A stretch of 64,000 nucleotides of DNA from positions 1 through 64,000 of the forward strand of contig JAIXMQ010000023.1 of the NCBI GenBank assembly GCA_025716855.1. Direction: 5' to 3'. Positions 1 to 11,080 of the stretch are shown here, one piece after another. The notes beneath the pieces are model-generated. The model had not been told where the DNA came from and did no database searches. It saw nothing but the letters and a program-made list of their open reading frames with translations. Within the stretch, counting starts at the first letter, position 1; each line of letters begins with the position of its first letter. Source of the stretch: Pilaira anomala (lineage: Eukaryota > Mucoromycota > Mucoromycetes > Mucorales > Mucoraceae). The translations under genes were made by a program, and so were the position numbers.

Positions 1-1208
1 CTGACCAGACTGTTGTACCTCCAACAACCCATCTATTATAAATCGTTTAATTATTATTATTTCTTATACACAGATACACATACAAATATAAATTACTTAC
101 TGAAATGCATACATAGCTTCAGCTGAAGGTAAACCCATAGTTACAGTAGTTAAGGAGAAACCCATTAAAACTAACTGTAATGCGGTATTGATCTTACTGA
201 TTTGAGTTGGTCTTACTTCTGCTGATGGAATGGAAACATTAAAATATCGTGATAAAGTTTTCTAAATTAATCAAGATTAATTTCTCCATTTTTTTTTTAT
301 GCAAAAAATAAATTTGTACTATACCGGTTCTGGTAAAGAAATGAAACGATAATAAAATGAAGATAAAATCAATCCAACATCTCTACCTAGAATAACAGCA
401 GCCAATGGAACTATTATACATACATAGAAACAATGAGTAATCTTATCTTTTAAATAAACTAAAAAAAAAAACAAACAAACCTGGTAATGTGCCTTCCATT
501 GCTAATGTTACCGTCATTACTGTCATTAATACTTTATCTGCTAATGGATCTATAATTGTCCCTAATAAAGTTTTCATATTATATTTTCTAGCAATATGTC
601 CATCCAACTATGAACATTTAGAATTCTGCCTATTTTTTTTTCTTTTCTTTTCTTTTTTTCTTACCATATCAGTAAATCCTGCTATCACAAATAATCCCAA
701 TGCTTCATTATAATTCTGTTCAAGAATAAGGTATCCAACGACTGGAGCTGCTAATAATCTACCAAATGTTAAGATATTAGGTATCGTATAAATATCCTCC
801 TTCAATGTCTAATAAGATAATACACAATTTTAATTTTCAATTCCCTTTTTTTTCTCAATTTATATTTTCTTACTCGTTTCACTATGACAGGTTGTTCCTG
901 TTCTTGGTCTTTTCTTGAAATAGATCCCATATTGGAACTCGAGAGAAATGAGCGTTGTAAAGGTATAAATTTACTATACCTAAACCAAAGTGTATGTGTG
1001 TATTAGTCTCAAGGGATCTTTGCTTTATACATATTTTTTTGTACCTTGTCCATTGCGTTCGAGTACTACTGTTAGATAAAATTTTTGTCATATTGACATG
1101 ACTCGGACAAAAAGCCGACTTCAATGGAACTCCATGACGAGTATTTACTAAAAATAACCTACTTCTTGTTAAACCACTTATTGACCGGGTCTGTTGTAAA
1201 CGAAACAT
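1..1208 (-). CDS. CRD1: Cardiolipin synthase (CDP-alcohol phosphatidyltransferase), C-terminus cut by window edge
   Basis: Makes cardiolipin from phosphatidylglycerol and CDP-diacylglycerol in the mitochondrial inner membrane. Exons, 5' to 3' on the minus strand: 1045-1208, 874-979, 665-808, 481-607, 325-410, 101-261 and 1-32 (open at the edge), giving at least 273 residues in phase. The first about 55 residues are rich in Arg, Ser and Thr with few acids, as in a mitochondrial targeting peptide. Exon 3 carries IYTIPNILTFGRLLAAPVVG, the usual start of the membrane domain. Across the exon 3/4 junction, and only after splicing, the full catalytic signature D-x2-D-G-x2-A-R-x8-G-x3-D-x3-D appears (DMLDGHIAR then GTIIDPLAD). 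ILGRDVGLILSSFYYR follows, as in eukaryotic cardiolipin synthases. The ATG at 1206-1208 is the only start ahead of the targeting sequence. The family assignment is firm; the last residues lie outside the window. Confidence 0.93.
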
Positions 1209-1512
1209 ATTTGAAGTAAGGGGAGAAAGGCTAATACGATTACCCTTTTTTTTTGTTTTGTTTTTTTTGAGTTGCGGATGATAAAAACTTTTTTTTTTTA
1301 TTTAAAAATGGGGTATTTTGCCCAATACAGAGTACTTCTGCAACAACCAATTGGACTGAAATGCCTTGATAATATTACAAACAGATTTACTTGGCTAATC
1401 TCATTATGAATAAATCACTTTCATTTTTTTTTTTTGAGCGTATTATTTTATTGAATTATGTAAAGTAATAATAACGAGTATATTATAGTGTGAGAATATG
1501 TGAGTAAGCTAG

Positions 1513-1569
<57 letters not shown>

Positions 1570-1591
1570 GGGAATCTAATAAAGTAACACA
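1209..1591. other. Intergenic gap with poly-T tracts and a (GT)n run
   Basis: No gene is visible. It holds the 5' flank of the cardiolipin synthase gene and the 3' flank of the Glu/Lys-rich gene. It also has several T tracts and, at about 1531-1566, an uninterrupted GT dinucleotide run preceded by about 18 T. Confidence 0.8.
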
Positions 1592-2973
1592 TTATTGTTG
1601 CTGAACAGGAGTAGCAGCAGGAGAAGATGATTTCCAGAACATCCAAGATTTACGGTTTTTGAGCTTTTTTTCAGAAGATTTTTTCTTTTCCGCTATAGAA
1701 GATAATTCTGGTACTTGAGAAACACCATTTGTTTTCTAATATTGTTTATTAATAAAAAATATATTTTTAGCCGTTTTGTTGTTACCTTTTCTTTTTCACT
1801 ACCACGTTTAAATAAACCTAAAATCTGTGATTTTCTCTTTGTGACACCTTTCTCTTTTGTTGTTTGGTCACCACCCATATTTCTACTCTTTCGAGACTTT
1901 TTATTATCCTTTACAACTTCTTGTTTTGTGACTTCAACTGCTTCTTCTCCTATTGTAGATTGTTCTGTAGTAGCTGATAAAGCATCAGATTGAACCGTAG
2001 ATTGAGCTGTAGGTGTTTCTTCCGTCTCGTTACTCTTGGAATAGACTTCTTTTGGAGTTTGTACGGGAACACTTGTTTCATCTTTTTGATCTGTTTCGCT
2101 TTCTTCTTTATCAGGGGAAGTTTGATTTTCTTTTACTGTTACAGCGGGCTTAATTTCCTCTTTTTCTTCTTCTTTTACCACCACCTTAATTTCCTCGGCG
2201 GGCTTAGTTTCTTCTTTGGCGAGATTAATTTCCACAACAGGTTTAACCTCTTCCTTTACTTCTGTAACAGGTGCTACAGGTTTAATTTCCTCAGTAGATT
2301 GTACAGGTATGAGTTCCTCGGTAGGTTTGATCTCCTCAAAAAGCTTGATCTCTTCAACAGGTTTAATCTCCTCGAGAAGCTTGACTTCTTCGACAGGCTT
2401 GACTTCTTCAACAGGCTTGATTTCTTCAATGATCTTGACTTCTTCAACAGGCTTGGCTTCTTCAACAGGCTTGGCTTCTTCAACAGGCTTGGCTTCTTCA
2501 ACAGGCTTGATGACTTCTTCAACTGATGTAGCAGTCTCTTCAATGGGCTTAGTATCTTGAATAGATTCAACATTTTCAGTAGGCTTAACCTCCTCAGCAA
2601 GTTTAGAAGTCCCGATCTCTTTTTTATTGACAGGCTCATTGTCAAAATCAGCTACGGTAATGATGGTATCTTTTGAGGTACCTGGGGCAAGAGGAGGGTG
2701 AATAGATTTAGAGAGTTCGATTTGATAAAGTGTTTGTTCGGCCAAATGTGATAAATGAGAATCGTCTTCTTCAACAGTGACTGTAGATACCGCAAAGCCT
2801 TCTTCATTTGATTGAGCAAGTTTAATATTACTTGACGCGTTTTCTGTTTGATCATTGACAGGTTGTTGTTGTTGTTGTTGTTGTTCACTAAGGTCGGTAG
2901 AAGAATCAGTTTGAGTTACCTTCTTTTTATTGTTACGAGCATTCTTCTTTCTATTATTATTTTTCTTTGCCAT
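1592..2973 (-). CDS. Low-complexity Lys/Glu-rich protein with degenerate EEIKPV repeats
   Basis: Not recognised as a known family. Two exons (1786-2973 and 1592-1735, 50-nt intron) encode 443 residues. The start chosen is the ATG at 2971-2973 (MAKKNNNRKK); an upstream in-frame ATG at 3057 would add a Phe/Ser-rich stretch coded by 5'-leader pyrimidine repeats and is unlikely. Visible regions are a very basic Asn/Lys N-terminus, a poly-Gln run, an acidic middle, then about 20 tandem 6-residue units of the form E-E-[IVA]-K-[PL]-[VTI] (DNA about 2150-2540). A basic Ser/Thr segment follows, and a C-terminus ending KSWMFWKSSSPAATPVQQQ. No membrane segment or catalytic motif is seen. The composition suggests a disordered scaffold or filament-like protein, which is inference only. 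The intron is supported because it replaces an early stop with a continuous Lys/Ser-rich tail. Confidence 0.75.
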
Positions 2974-3660
2974 TTTGTTTTTTTTTCTATAAATAAGAGA
3001 AAGAAAGAAAGAAAGAGAAAAAGAAAAAGAAAAAAAAAAGTTTGTGAATTGAAACAATAGTAAAGTAGTAGTACAGAGTTAAATTGTTTTTTTAAAAAGT
3101 CAAAATGTCACATTTATTGGTTGGAGGGGTTATTTTTTTGAAGCATTTTTTTTTTATATATATATAAACCGCTTTGTGATACGAGGTCCCAAGCAGTTAA
3201 TAGAAATTATTGTTGTACAAATGCATGTTTTTACTTTCCTTGATTGATAAATTTCATGTACTTATTACTTGTACCTTTTTTTTATACTGATCAATGATAA
3301 TATAGATAATGAGAATAATAACAAGTAAAAAGAAAACACAAGTTGTTTATTATTTAGTGTATAAAGCCTGCATGGTGTGTACCTGAAAGTTTTTTCTTTT
3401 TTTAGTTTATTTGGCCAAAAATAACAAATACATGAACGCGAAAAAGAGTAATATAACTAAAATAAGTTTCTTTTCTATATCAAATAATAGTTTTGCTAAA
3501 TATTTTACATACTGAGCCTATAATAATATTATATACAGTACATACATATGATAAATAAAACCTCTTTTCGAAAGCTCTTTTATTTTTTGTAGTCATAACA
3601 TGTTTCCTAAAAAAGTAAAAATATCAACACAACAAGATAATTCCTTCATATATACATACA

Positions 3661-3694
<34 letters not shown>

Positions 3695-4201
3695 CATACA
3701 TGTCTTTTTTGTTAATGAAACGCGTAATGCGAATGATTTCTTCTCGGTTATTTGTATTCTTTCTTTCTTCTGTATTTTTTTACATGTTACAAACAAATCC
3801 TCTACTAAAAGGTTTGAGTAAGTTAATTCATGTAATACGTGTCGGATTTTACATACATATTGCGGAGAGAAATACAATATTTATACTTCTTCTGAAAAGC
3901 GCGTTCTTATACACTCAACCTGGCATACATACACACACATGCTAATTCAAATAATTAAATAAATATTAGTATTGACAGTTTGTTTTGTGTTCCCAATATG
4001 ATTCTATGTGTGTGCAATTATTATCTTTGGTAACCGCATTACTAAATATAGGCAATCATTACTCGGAACAGAGCCTCCCCTTTTCTTCATCCTGTTACAG
4101 AGAACTCTTATATATTTCATAAACAAAAATATGTATTAGATTTTCCCTCAATATCTACTGATATATATCTATCACTTATAAGTCTACACATATTGTATGG
4201 A

Positions 4202-4232
<31 letters not shown>

Positions 4233-4407
4233 ACAATCTGCTGATGAATATAGAATATAGACCCACAAGTTATGTACATGAAATTCTCTTGTTTCTCTCT
4301 CATAACAATATATGTACACAATAATAATTTTTAAGTGAATATTTTATTATCTTACAAAGACCACTAATCGAAATATATAAAAGGAAGGGGGTATTGTTAT
4401 CAACCTA
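2974..4407. repeat. Gene-free spacer with (ATAC)n and (TA)n microsatellites
   Basis: No supported gene. The main items are a tetranucleotide ATAC run at about 3653-3701, a TA run at about 4206-4232, and purine-rich leader repeats just upstream of the Glu/Lys-rich gene (2995-3040 on the plus strand). Short open frames here are mostly made of the microsatellite and do not look coding. Confidence 0.75.
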
Positions 4408-7400
4408 TTATTTAAGTGATATAAAGCTATTACGGTTACTGTTTGTTGGACGATACGAATTTGTTTGACTAGTTGTACCAGAAGATGTATTACGTCTGAC
4501 AATACCACCAGTTGAATGTCGTTTTGGAATTCCAGTTGAGCTACTATGTCTCTTGGGTGGATTAATTAAATCTTTTGGATGAATAAATGAACATCGATTT
4601 CCAAAAGGACAATCATCTCCAACTCTGTACAGTGTTATAAACATTATATGAATAAATAATTTCTTATGTAAAATAACCATATAGTTTTTTTTTTTTTTCT
4701 TTCTTTCTTACCTGCAAGGTGATGTAGGATGCGAGAATTTACAATGCTTGTTGGTACAATTAGGCCAATAATCACATCGGTTCTTCATTTTCGGCATATG
4801 TGTTTGAGATTGTTTACCAATTTTTTCCTCGATTGTCCAACCCTTCTTTTCATTCGAATTAGGTGATATCATATGATTCATTCTGACAGGTTCTTCATTT
4901 GTTATCATATTTCCAAACAAAGGGACCCAATTTGTTCCATAGATTTGACTATCAATATCATGTTGTTTACTTGAAGGCACTTTAACTGAAGAAGAAGCAA
5001 TTGATGAAACAGCATTAAACTTATTCTTTTCTGAACGTAATGAAGATGTACTGGTGGATGGTGTAGTAATTGGTGAAGCTCCTCCTTCTTCCGTATCCAA
5101 TTCTGAATCAGATGTCTCACGTTGATATCTTTGTACGTAGCTTTGATACTTTAATAAAAGAGATGCGTTTGTAGCTTCGAAGCATGCAAGTGTTGATTTT
5201 TCTGTACTGCTAGAATTATCGACTACTTTTTTAATTTGATTCGTCGACTGTATATATTGTTGAGATTGAAGTGTCATCATGGCTTCTGTAGCATTATAAA
5301 CTGCAAGCGATACATAAGGCGCCTTGACATCTGATACCACAGGTACCGACTTACTCATTTGCTTTGTTAATTTAGTAATGTATTCTTGAGAAACAAGTGC
5401 AAGATATGATTCAGTTGAATTATAAGCAGCGAGGAAAGGTCTTGGTGCCTTAGGTAAAGAGTCAATATATTGACGAGATTCAAGCATGAAAATAGATTCA
5501 GTACGATTGTAAGCAGCAAGTGATGGTCTTGGGGCCTTAGGTAAAGATTCGATATATACACGACCTTCCATTAATGTAAGAGCTTCAGTAGCATTTAAAA
5601 CTGCAAGGACGGGTCTTGGAGCCTTAGGTAAAGATTCAATGTAAGCACGAGCTGTGAGAGCAAGTTGAGATTCAGTTGCATTGTATGCAGCAAGACAGGG
5701 TCTGGGAGCCTTGGGTAAGGAATCAAGATACTTACGGTGTTGAAGTGCGAGTCTGGATTCTGTATCATTGAAAGCTGCCAAACATGGTCTAGGAGCCTTG
5801 GGTAGTGAGTTGATATATTTACGACATTCAAGAGCATGAGAAGCTTCAGTGGAATTAAATTCAGCAAGACATGGTCTAGGAGGCTTTGGCAACGATTCAA
5901 TATATTTGCGACATTGAAGAGCCAATGTAGATTCAGTAGCATTGTACGCAGCAAGACATGGTCTTGGTGGTTTTGGTAAAGATTCAATATATCTTTGATG
6001 ATTCAGAGCAAGTGTGGCTTCCGTCGCATTGAAAGCGGCTAAACAAGGGTGGGGAGGCTTTGGTAAAGATTCAATGTATTTGCGATGTTGAAGGACTAAC
6101 GAAGCTTCCGTAGCGTTAAAAGCAGCAAGACAGGGTCTAGGTGGTTTTGGCAAAGAATCAACATATTTACGGGATTGAAGAGCAAGGGATGATTCAGTGG
6201 CATTATAAGCAGCAAGACATGGTCTAGGAGGCTTTGGCAATGATTCAATATATTTGCGACCTTGAAGAGCCAATGCAGATTCAGTAGCATTGTACGCAGC
6301 AAGACAGGGTCTAGGCGGTTTAGGCAACGATTCGATATATTTACGAGATTGAAGACCAAGTAAAGACTCCGTAGCATTATAAGCGGCTAGACAAGGACGA
6401 GGAGGCTGTGGCAATGACTTAAGATATTTACGACATTCAAGTGCAAGTGAAGCTTCGGTAGCATTATAAGCAGCAAGACACGGTCTAGGTGGTTTAGGCA
6501 ACGATTCGATATATTTACGAGATTGAAGAACAAGTAAAGACTCCGTAGCATTAAATGCAGCAAGACAAGGACGAGGGGGTTTTGGTAAAGAATCAATAAA
6601 TTTGCGGTTTTGAAGTGCAAGTGAAGCTTCAGTAGCGTTGAAAGCAGCGAGACATGGTCTTGGTGGTTTTGGTAAAGATTCAATATATCTTTGATGATTC
6701 AGAGCAAGTGTGGCTTCCGTCGCATTGAAAGCGGCTAAACAAGGATGAGGAGGCTTTGGTAAAGATTCAATGTATTTGCGATGGTGAAGGACTAACGAAG
6801 CTTCCGTAGCGTTAAAAGCAGCAAGACAGGGTCTAGGTGGTTTAGGCAAAGAATCAATAAATTTGCGGTTTTGAAGTGCAAGTGAAGCTTCAGTGGCGTT
6901 GAAAGCAGCAAGACATGGTCTAGGAGGCTTTGGCATTGATTCAATATATTTGCGACATTGAAGAGCCAATGTAGATTCAGTAGCATTGTACGCAGCAAGA
7001 CAGGGTCTAGGAGGCTTTGGTAACGATTCAATATATTGACGAGATTGAAGTGCAAGAGTGGCTTCTGTAGCGTTAAAAGCGGCTAAACATGGTCTTGGTG
7101 GCTTTGGTAAAGATTCAATATATCCACGACATTCAAGAACATAAGAAGACTCTGTAGCATTGAAAGCTGCGAGACATGGTCTAGGAGGCTTTGGTAACGA
7201 TTCAATATATTGACGAGATTGAAGTGCAAGAGTGGCTTCTGTAGCGTTAAAAGCGGCTAAACATGGATGAGGAGGCTTTGGTAAAGAATCAAGATACTTG
7301 CGATATTTGAGAGCAAGAGTGGCTTCGGTATTGTTAAAAGCTGCAAGACAAGGTCTAGGAGCTTTAGGCAATTTCTCTATAAATTTGCGAGATTGGAGAA

Positions 7401-8506
7401 TATGTGCTGCTTCTGTAGCATTGAAAGACGCAAGACATGGTTTAGGTGCTGCAGGTAATGATTCAATATACATGCGAGAAATGACAGTAGTAAGAGCTTC
7501 GGTGGCATTGTAGGCTGCGAGACAAGGTCTAGGCGCTTTAGGTAATGACGCGATAAACTTTTGTGCATTAAGAGCATGCATTGATTCGGTAGCATTATAC
7601 TTGGCAAGAGTAGGTCTGGGCACCTTTGGTAAAGAAGCGATATATACTTTATCAGCAAGTAAAGAAGTGGCCTGAGTAGCATTGTACGCGACAAGAGAGG
7701 GTCGAGCAGGACCTAGTTCCGTGATTGTATTGATAACAATCTTTGACTCGTTTCCAATATCTTTATTCATGCTGCTAATGGTAGTAATATCTCGTGTTGA
7801 TTCCAAACTAGGCTTATTCATAATAATATTACGAGGCTTGATTATGGTATGATGTAGATCATCATCAGTCACAAGCTCATCCAAGAAAGTTTTTGCTTTA
7901 GCACGATACAAGTCCCTAATATAGGCTTGAGCAACCTTGATTGACATGGCGGTAGTAGCTTCATAATTTGAAAGTGAAAGCTTATTGTTTTGTACAACCT
8001 AATTAAAAAAAAAAATTTAAATCAGGAGAGGGGGTTTAGTAAAAAAAAAAAAAATACAGAAAAATCGTTTCATGGCTTGATTATTTATGTTACCTGAAAT
8101 ACAGAAGTATCAGCTTTTTTTATTTCTCTGGTGACATGAGTTTCATCCTCAGTCTGTTTAGTCACAGGAATGGTGTGATCTAATGAGATTACCCAGATAA
8201 ACATGTTTAAGTGGTACGTCTTTTTATGCAACTACTTTTTTTTTCTTTCTTTCTTACCAGTAGTAATAGGTTTAATCTCTCTGCTTTTTATCTCGCCGTG
8301 TTTAAGAGGTTCTTTTTGCTCTGTTTGTTGAGTAGTTTGGCTTTCAGCTACATGAAGTACATTCAAAATTAGTTTTTTTTTTTTTTTTATGAATTGTGTC
8401 AAAGTAGATCTACTTTACCAAAAAAGAGAAAATAGCAAATAAAAGCAAAGCCGATTATAATGGCAAACGTAGTGTTAATCACGTTAAAGTCAAGTAGACC
8501 GTCCAT
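4408..8506 (-). CDS. Membrane-anchored 29-residue repeat protein with two C-terminal CCCH zinc fingers
   Basis: Five exons on the minus strand (8419-8506, 8258-8347, 8094-8179, 4712-7998, 4408-4624) join in phase to 1255 residues. Exon 1 encodes MDGLLDFNVINTT followed by an about 17-residue hydrophobic segment (residues about 14-30), an apparent signal anchor. A polar linker follows. Then come about 27 near-perfect copies of a 29-residue unit with consensus S-L-P-K-P-P-R-P-C-L-A-A-[FY]-N-A-T-E-(A/S), then a helical [ILV]-A-L-x-x-R-[KQ]-[YF]-I-[ED], with more diverged units at both ends. The C-terminus has C-x5-C-x4-C-x3-H (CDYWPNCTNKHCKFSH) and, completed across the last intron, C-x5-C-x5-C-x3-H (DDCPFGNRCSFIH). 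These spacings resemble Nab2/ZC3H14-type poly(A)-binding fingers. The N-terminal flank is acidic, so the positive-inside rule suggests the repeats and fingers face the cytosol. Function is unknown; a membrane-tethered RNA-binding role is inference. Confidence 0.85.
4960..7700 (-). repeat. Coding tandem array of 87-bp units
   Basis: The large exon of the CCCH gene is an in-frame array of about 27 units of 87 bp. Neighbouring units differ at many third positions, but blocks spaced eight units apart are almost identical. For example, the stretch around 5975-6100 matches the stretch around 6670-6800. This shows a recent eight-unit (about 696 bp) duplication or gene-conversion event inside an older array. 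Confidence 0.88.
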
Positions 8507-8804
8507 GATTAAATATGTGTTTTTTTATGAAAAATGTAAAGTAAAAAGAAGAATAAAAAGTTTACATCTATCAAATGCTTTTTATAAAAAAAAAAAAAAA
8601 AAAAAATTGGGCTTTTGGAACCCGATCCAATCATATTTTTCAAAGATTCTTCAAATCACTGAAACCTGATGTTTTTGTATCATGTTCATTGCCCTTTATT
8701 CGAACACATGGCCATAGTAATACAAATGGTTAAGAGAAGATAAATTTTAAATTAAAATACTACTTACTACTACTACTAATACTTTATCTATTTGTTGTTG
8801 TAAT

Positions 8805-8842
<38 letters not shown>

Positions 8843-8949
8843 CTCGTTCATTGTACTTCAAACGATATAAGTTGCTTTTCTTAATTATATAGTTTACGTT
8901 TCAATGATTAATAACAAGCTCCACAAATTTTGTATAATGATATTTCCAG
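8507..8949. other. Spacer with poly-A and (AG)n runs
   Basis: This is the 5' flank of the CCCH repeat gene. No gene is visible. A poly-A tract lies near 8587-8606 and an AG run at about 8808-8837. Confidence 0.7.
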
Positions 8950-9192
8950 CTCATTGATCTACATTTGTAGTTATCCTCATCGGTGACTCGGGCGTAGGAA
9001 AATCCAATCTCATGTAAAAAATAAAAAAAAACTTTCAAAAGTCAAAGCTAGAAGGTTATATATAATATATACGATATCATATCACACATTTAAAGCTATT
9101 TGGAAGTTGATATGAGAAATTAAGATGCTTTTGTTGTTTTTCTCTTTAAAAATAAGATATTCGAAAATATTAAATAAGAGGACTCAACATTC

Positions 9193-9229
<37 letters not shown>

Positions 9230-9530
9230 TACATGTTATTTATATAAAAGTATATAACTATATATGTATTTCAAATGATGATGGTGCACTATTAATTCAT
9301 GGTACTAACAAATAGGTGAGAATCTTATATATATATCTGTTAAAAGAAGCTTCTAATGATCACGCTGGCTTGTACACAAAATAAATAACAGAAACCAAAG
9401 TAATTTGTGATTTACAATGTTTACGGGTATAATACCTACGGAAAAGCCGAATATGTAAATAGCCTCTTACTACTTTTTATACCTTGGGAAAATAGAAATT
9501 TTATTTTACTGCTCTTTGAATTATAAGCTT
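8950..9530 (+). pseudogene. Decayed Rab11/Ypt31-type small GTPase copy
   Basis: Reading across frames, the plus strand gives pieces of a Rab11-like GTPase in the correct order. They are FVVILIGDSGVGKSNLM (P-loop, about 8964-9014), then TFKAIW (cf. the segment before the DTAGQE motif, about 9090-9107), then ITIYVFQ and DGALLIHGTNK (cf. the strand with ALLVYD, about 9255-9315). Next come LLKEASNDHA (cf. the WLKELRDHA helix, about 9339-9368), DLQCLR (about 9410-9427) and PTEKAEYV after a shift (about 9437-9460). Stops, frameshifts, A/T insertions and loss of DTAGQE and NKxD show that it cannot encode a working GTPase. No intron remnants can be placed with confidence, so a retrocopy is possible but unproven. 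Order and spacing make chance matches unlikely. Confidence 0.75.
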
Positions 9531-9930
9531 TCTTTTTCCTTATATAGTCTTATTATTGCTATTAAACGGACGACTTATGCTTAAAAAAAGTCTGTTCATT
9601 GTTGTCACCATTTTTGCTGTCAAGTACATACCTGAAAAGATCTATCTGGGTTTGGAAGCCAAATGTCTACTAGTATACAACGTTATTTTTATTACTCATA
9701 TATCAGGCTGTATTTACAGCTAATAATCCATTGTTAATAACGCTCTTCTTCACTTAAAATAAAATTTTGCATGTAAATTCTGTACGTAACTTCACTTTAT
9801 ACAAACTGATCTTATCGGCCGACAATCTCCTCTTTACAGACGAAAAAAAAAAAAAAGATAATTTTATTGTTATTATTAAAATAAATATGCGTGAATATAA
9901 ATAAAAGTATCGCCCTTTTTTTTTTTTTTT
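9531..9930. other. Spacer without a visible gene
   Basis: AT-rich sequence between the Rab11 remnant and the 3' end of the PRA1 gene. It contains poly-A near 9842-9855. A faint continuation of the Rab remnant (an act-gct-ctt string near 9506-9520) is possible. Confidence 0.6.
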
Positions 9931-10685
9931 TTACACCTGTCCATCAGCAGAAAAGTCACCTTCGATTCCAGGCTCAAGTATAGCAGCGTGTCCTAAAATA
10001 ACCAAAGCAGCAGCACCTGTACATCATAAACACTATTTAATATTTTATCCTTACAACCATCATAAAAAAAATCACTCTTTTCTCGTCTCCACTTACCAAT
10101 AATCCAGAAAATGACGCCTGTTGCTCCCGAGAAAATTAATAAAAATAAAGAAATAGCAGCGTAAGAAGTATAGAGAGTAGATGGCGATAAAGCTGTTCCT
10201 CCAACAGTAAGAGGCCCGTCTAAGCGAGAAATCATATAGAATCCACCAAATACAAATAAAATAGTGAATACTAACCACCAGCTTGTAATACTTTTTTTTT
10301 TTTAGAAAAAAAATATTAGAACTTATTACACAAATTTTATATGAATATATACTTTACATTGCATAGATGCCTAAAGCCAAGATGATTAACAAATAATTTG
10401 CTGAAAAGTATTGTAAGTTGTAACTAAGCAAAAAAAGCGAGATGAGTTTTATTATTATTATTATTATTAAAAAATAAACACTTACTTCCAACGTTGACTA
10501 ATAGTATGAAACGAAGAGGTGAAACTTATTCTGTTTTTATCAAAGAAATCACCAAGAGGTCTAAGATTAGACAAACGTTGTTCACGAAACCTTTGAAGGA
10601 AAGAAAAACGCGCATCGTTTGTCATGGAAGCTGCTGCTGCTCCAAGAGTTTGTGCCGTATTACTCGAGAGAAGTGGTGTAGACAT
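9931..10685 (-). CDS. PRA1/Yip3 family protein (prenylated Rab acceptor)
   Basis: PRA1/Yip3 proteins are ER/Golgi membrane proteins that bind prenylated Rab GTPases and help load them on membranes. Four exons (10486-10685, 10358-10423, 10097-10290, 9931-10016) join to 181 residues, the usual length for the family. The N-terminal cytosolic part contains RPLGDFFDKNRISF and, across intron 1, QRW-NYNLQYFSANY, matching the family pattern F-F-D...R-(F/I)-S...W...N-(x)-x-x-F-x-x-N-Y. Two long hydrophobic hairpins follow (YLLIILALGIYA plus SWWLVFTILFVFGGFYMIS, and a second pair after LSPSTLYTSYAAIS), then an acidic tail GIEGDFSADGQV. All splice sites are GT-AG. The start is the ATG at 10683-10685. 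Confidence 0.88.
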
Positions 10686-10905
10686 ATTTTTTTTTTTCGT
10701 ACAGTGAAAAAGAAAAAGAAAAGGAACTTTAAAAAAAAAAACAAAAATAAAATATACAAGAAAAAGTATGTACAAGCATTCTTGGCTTGCTTGGCTCTTT
10801 TTTTTTTTTTTTGCAAAGAATTAGCTCTCCGATTCCTGTTTGCTTTGTAACAATGGAATATATATCTTGAGAGTTGCTGAAAACAATCTTAATCACTAAT
10901 TGCTA

Positions 10906-11078
10906 CAGTACCCGCTCTATTTAAGGCCGTTCGATTTAAGGCCATTTCCGATTTAAGGCCGCAATTTCCTGAATATTTTGCCTATTTTAACTTTTTTCAA
11001 GGCATAAATAAGGCCATGACACGATTTAAGGCCGCAAAAGTCTGAAATTTTTTACGGCCTTATATAGAGCGGGTACGG
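10906..11078. mobile_element. MITE-like non-autonomous DNA transposon, 173 bp, TA target duplication
   Basis: The element is bounded by TA on both sides (10904-10905 and 11079-11080). It has 24-bp terminal inverted repeats (10906-10929 and 11055-11078) matching at 22 of 24 positions and sharing the core GTACCCGCTCTAT. Inside are several copies of a CGATTTAAGGCC motif in direct orientation. It has no open reading frame. TA duplication and TIR style fit the Tc1/mariner superfamily, and the tract of repeated TTTAAGGCC resembles pogo/Fot1-type ends. The subfamily is inference. Confidence 0.82.
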
Positions 11079-11080
11079 TA

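Noticed and set aside
2216..2645. Three overlapping open frames opposite or out of phase with the EEIKPV repeats
   Set aside because: They are repeat-driven shadows; only the minus-strand frame from 2973 splices to a sensible end.
5367..7694. Long open frames (up to 130 codons) in other phases across the 87-bp array
   Set aside because: The unit length is a multiple of three, so every frame stays open in repeats. They have no family features and the main frame explains the sequence.
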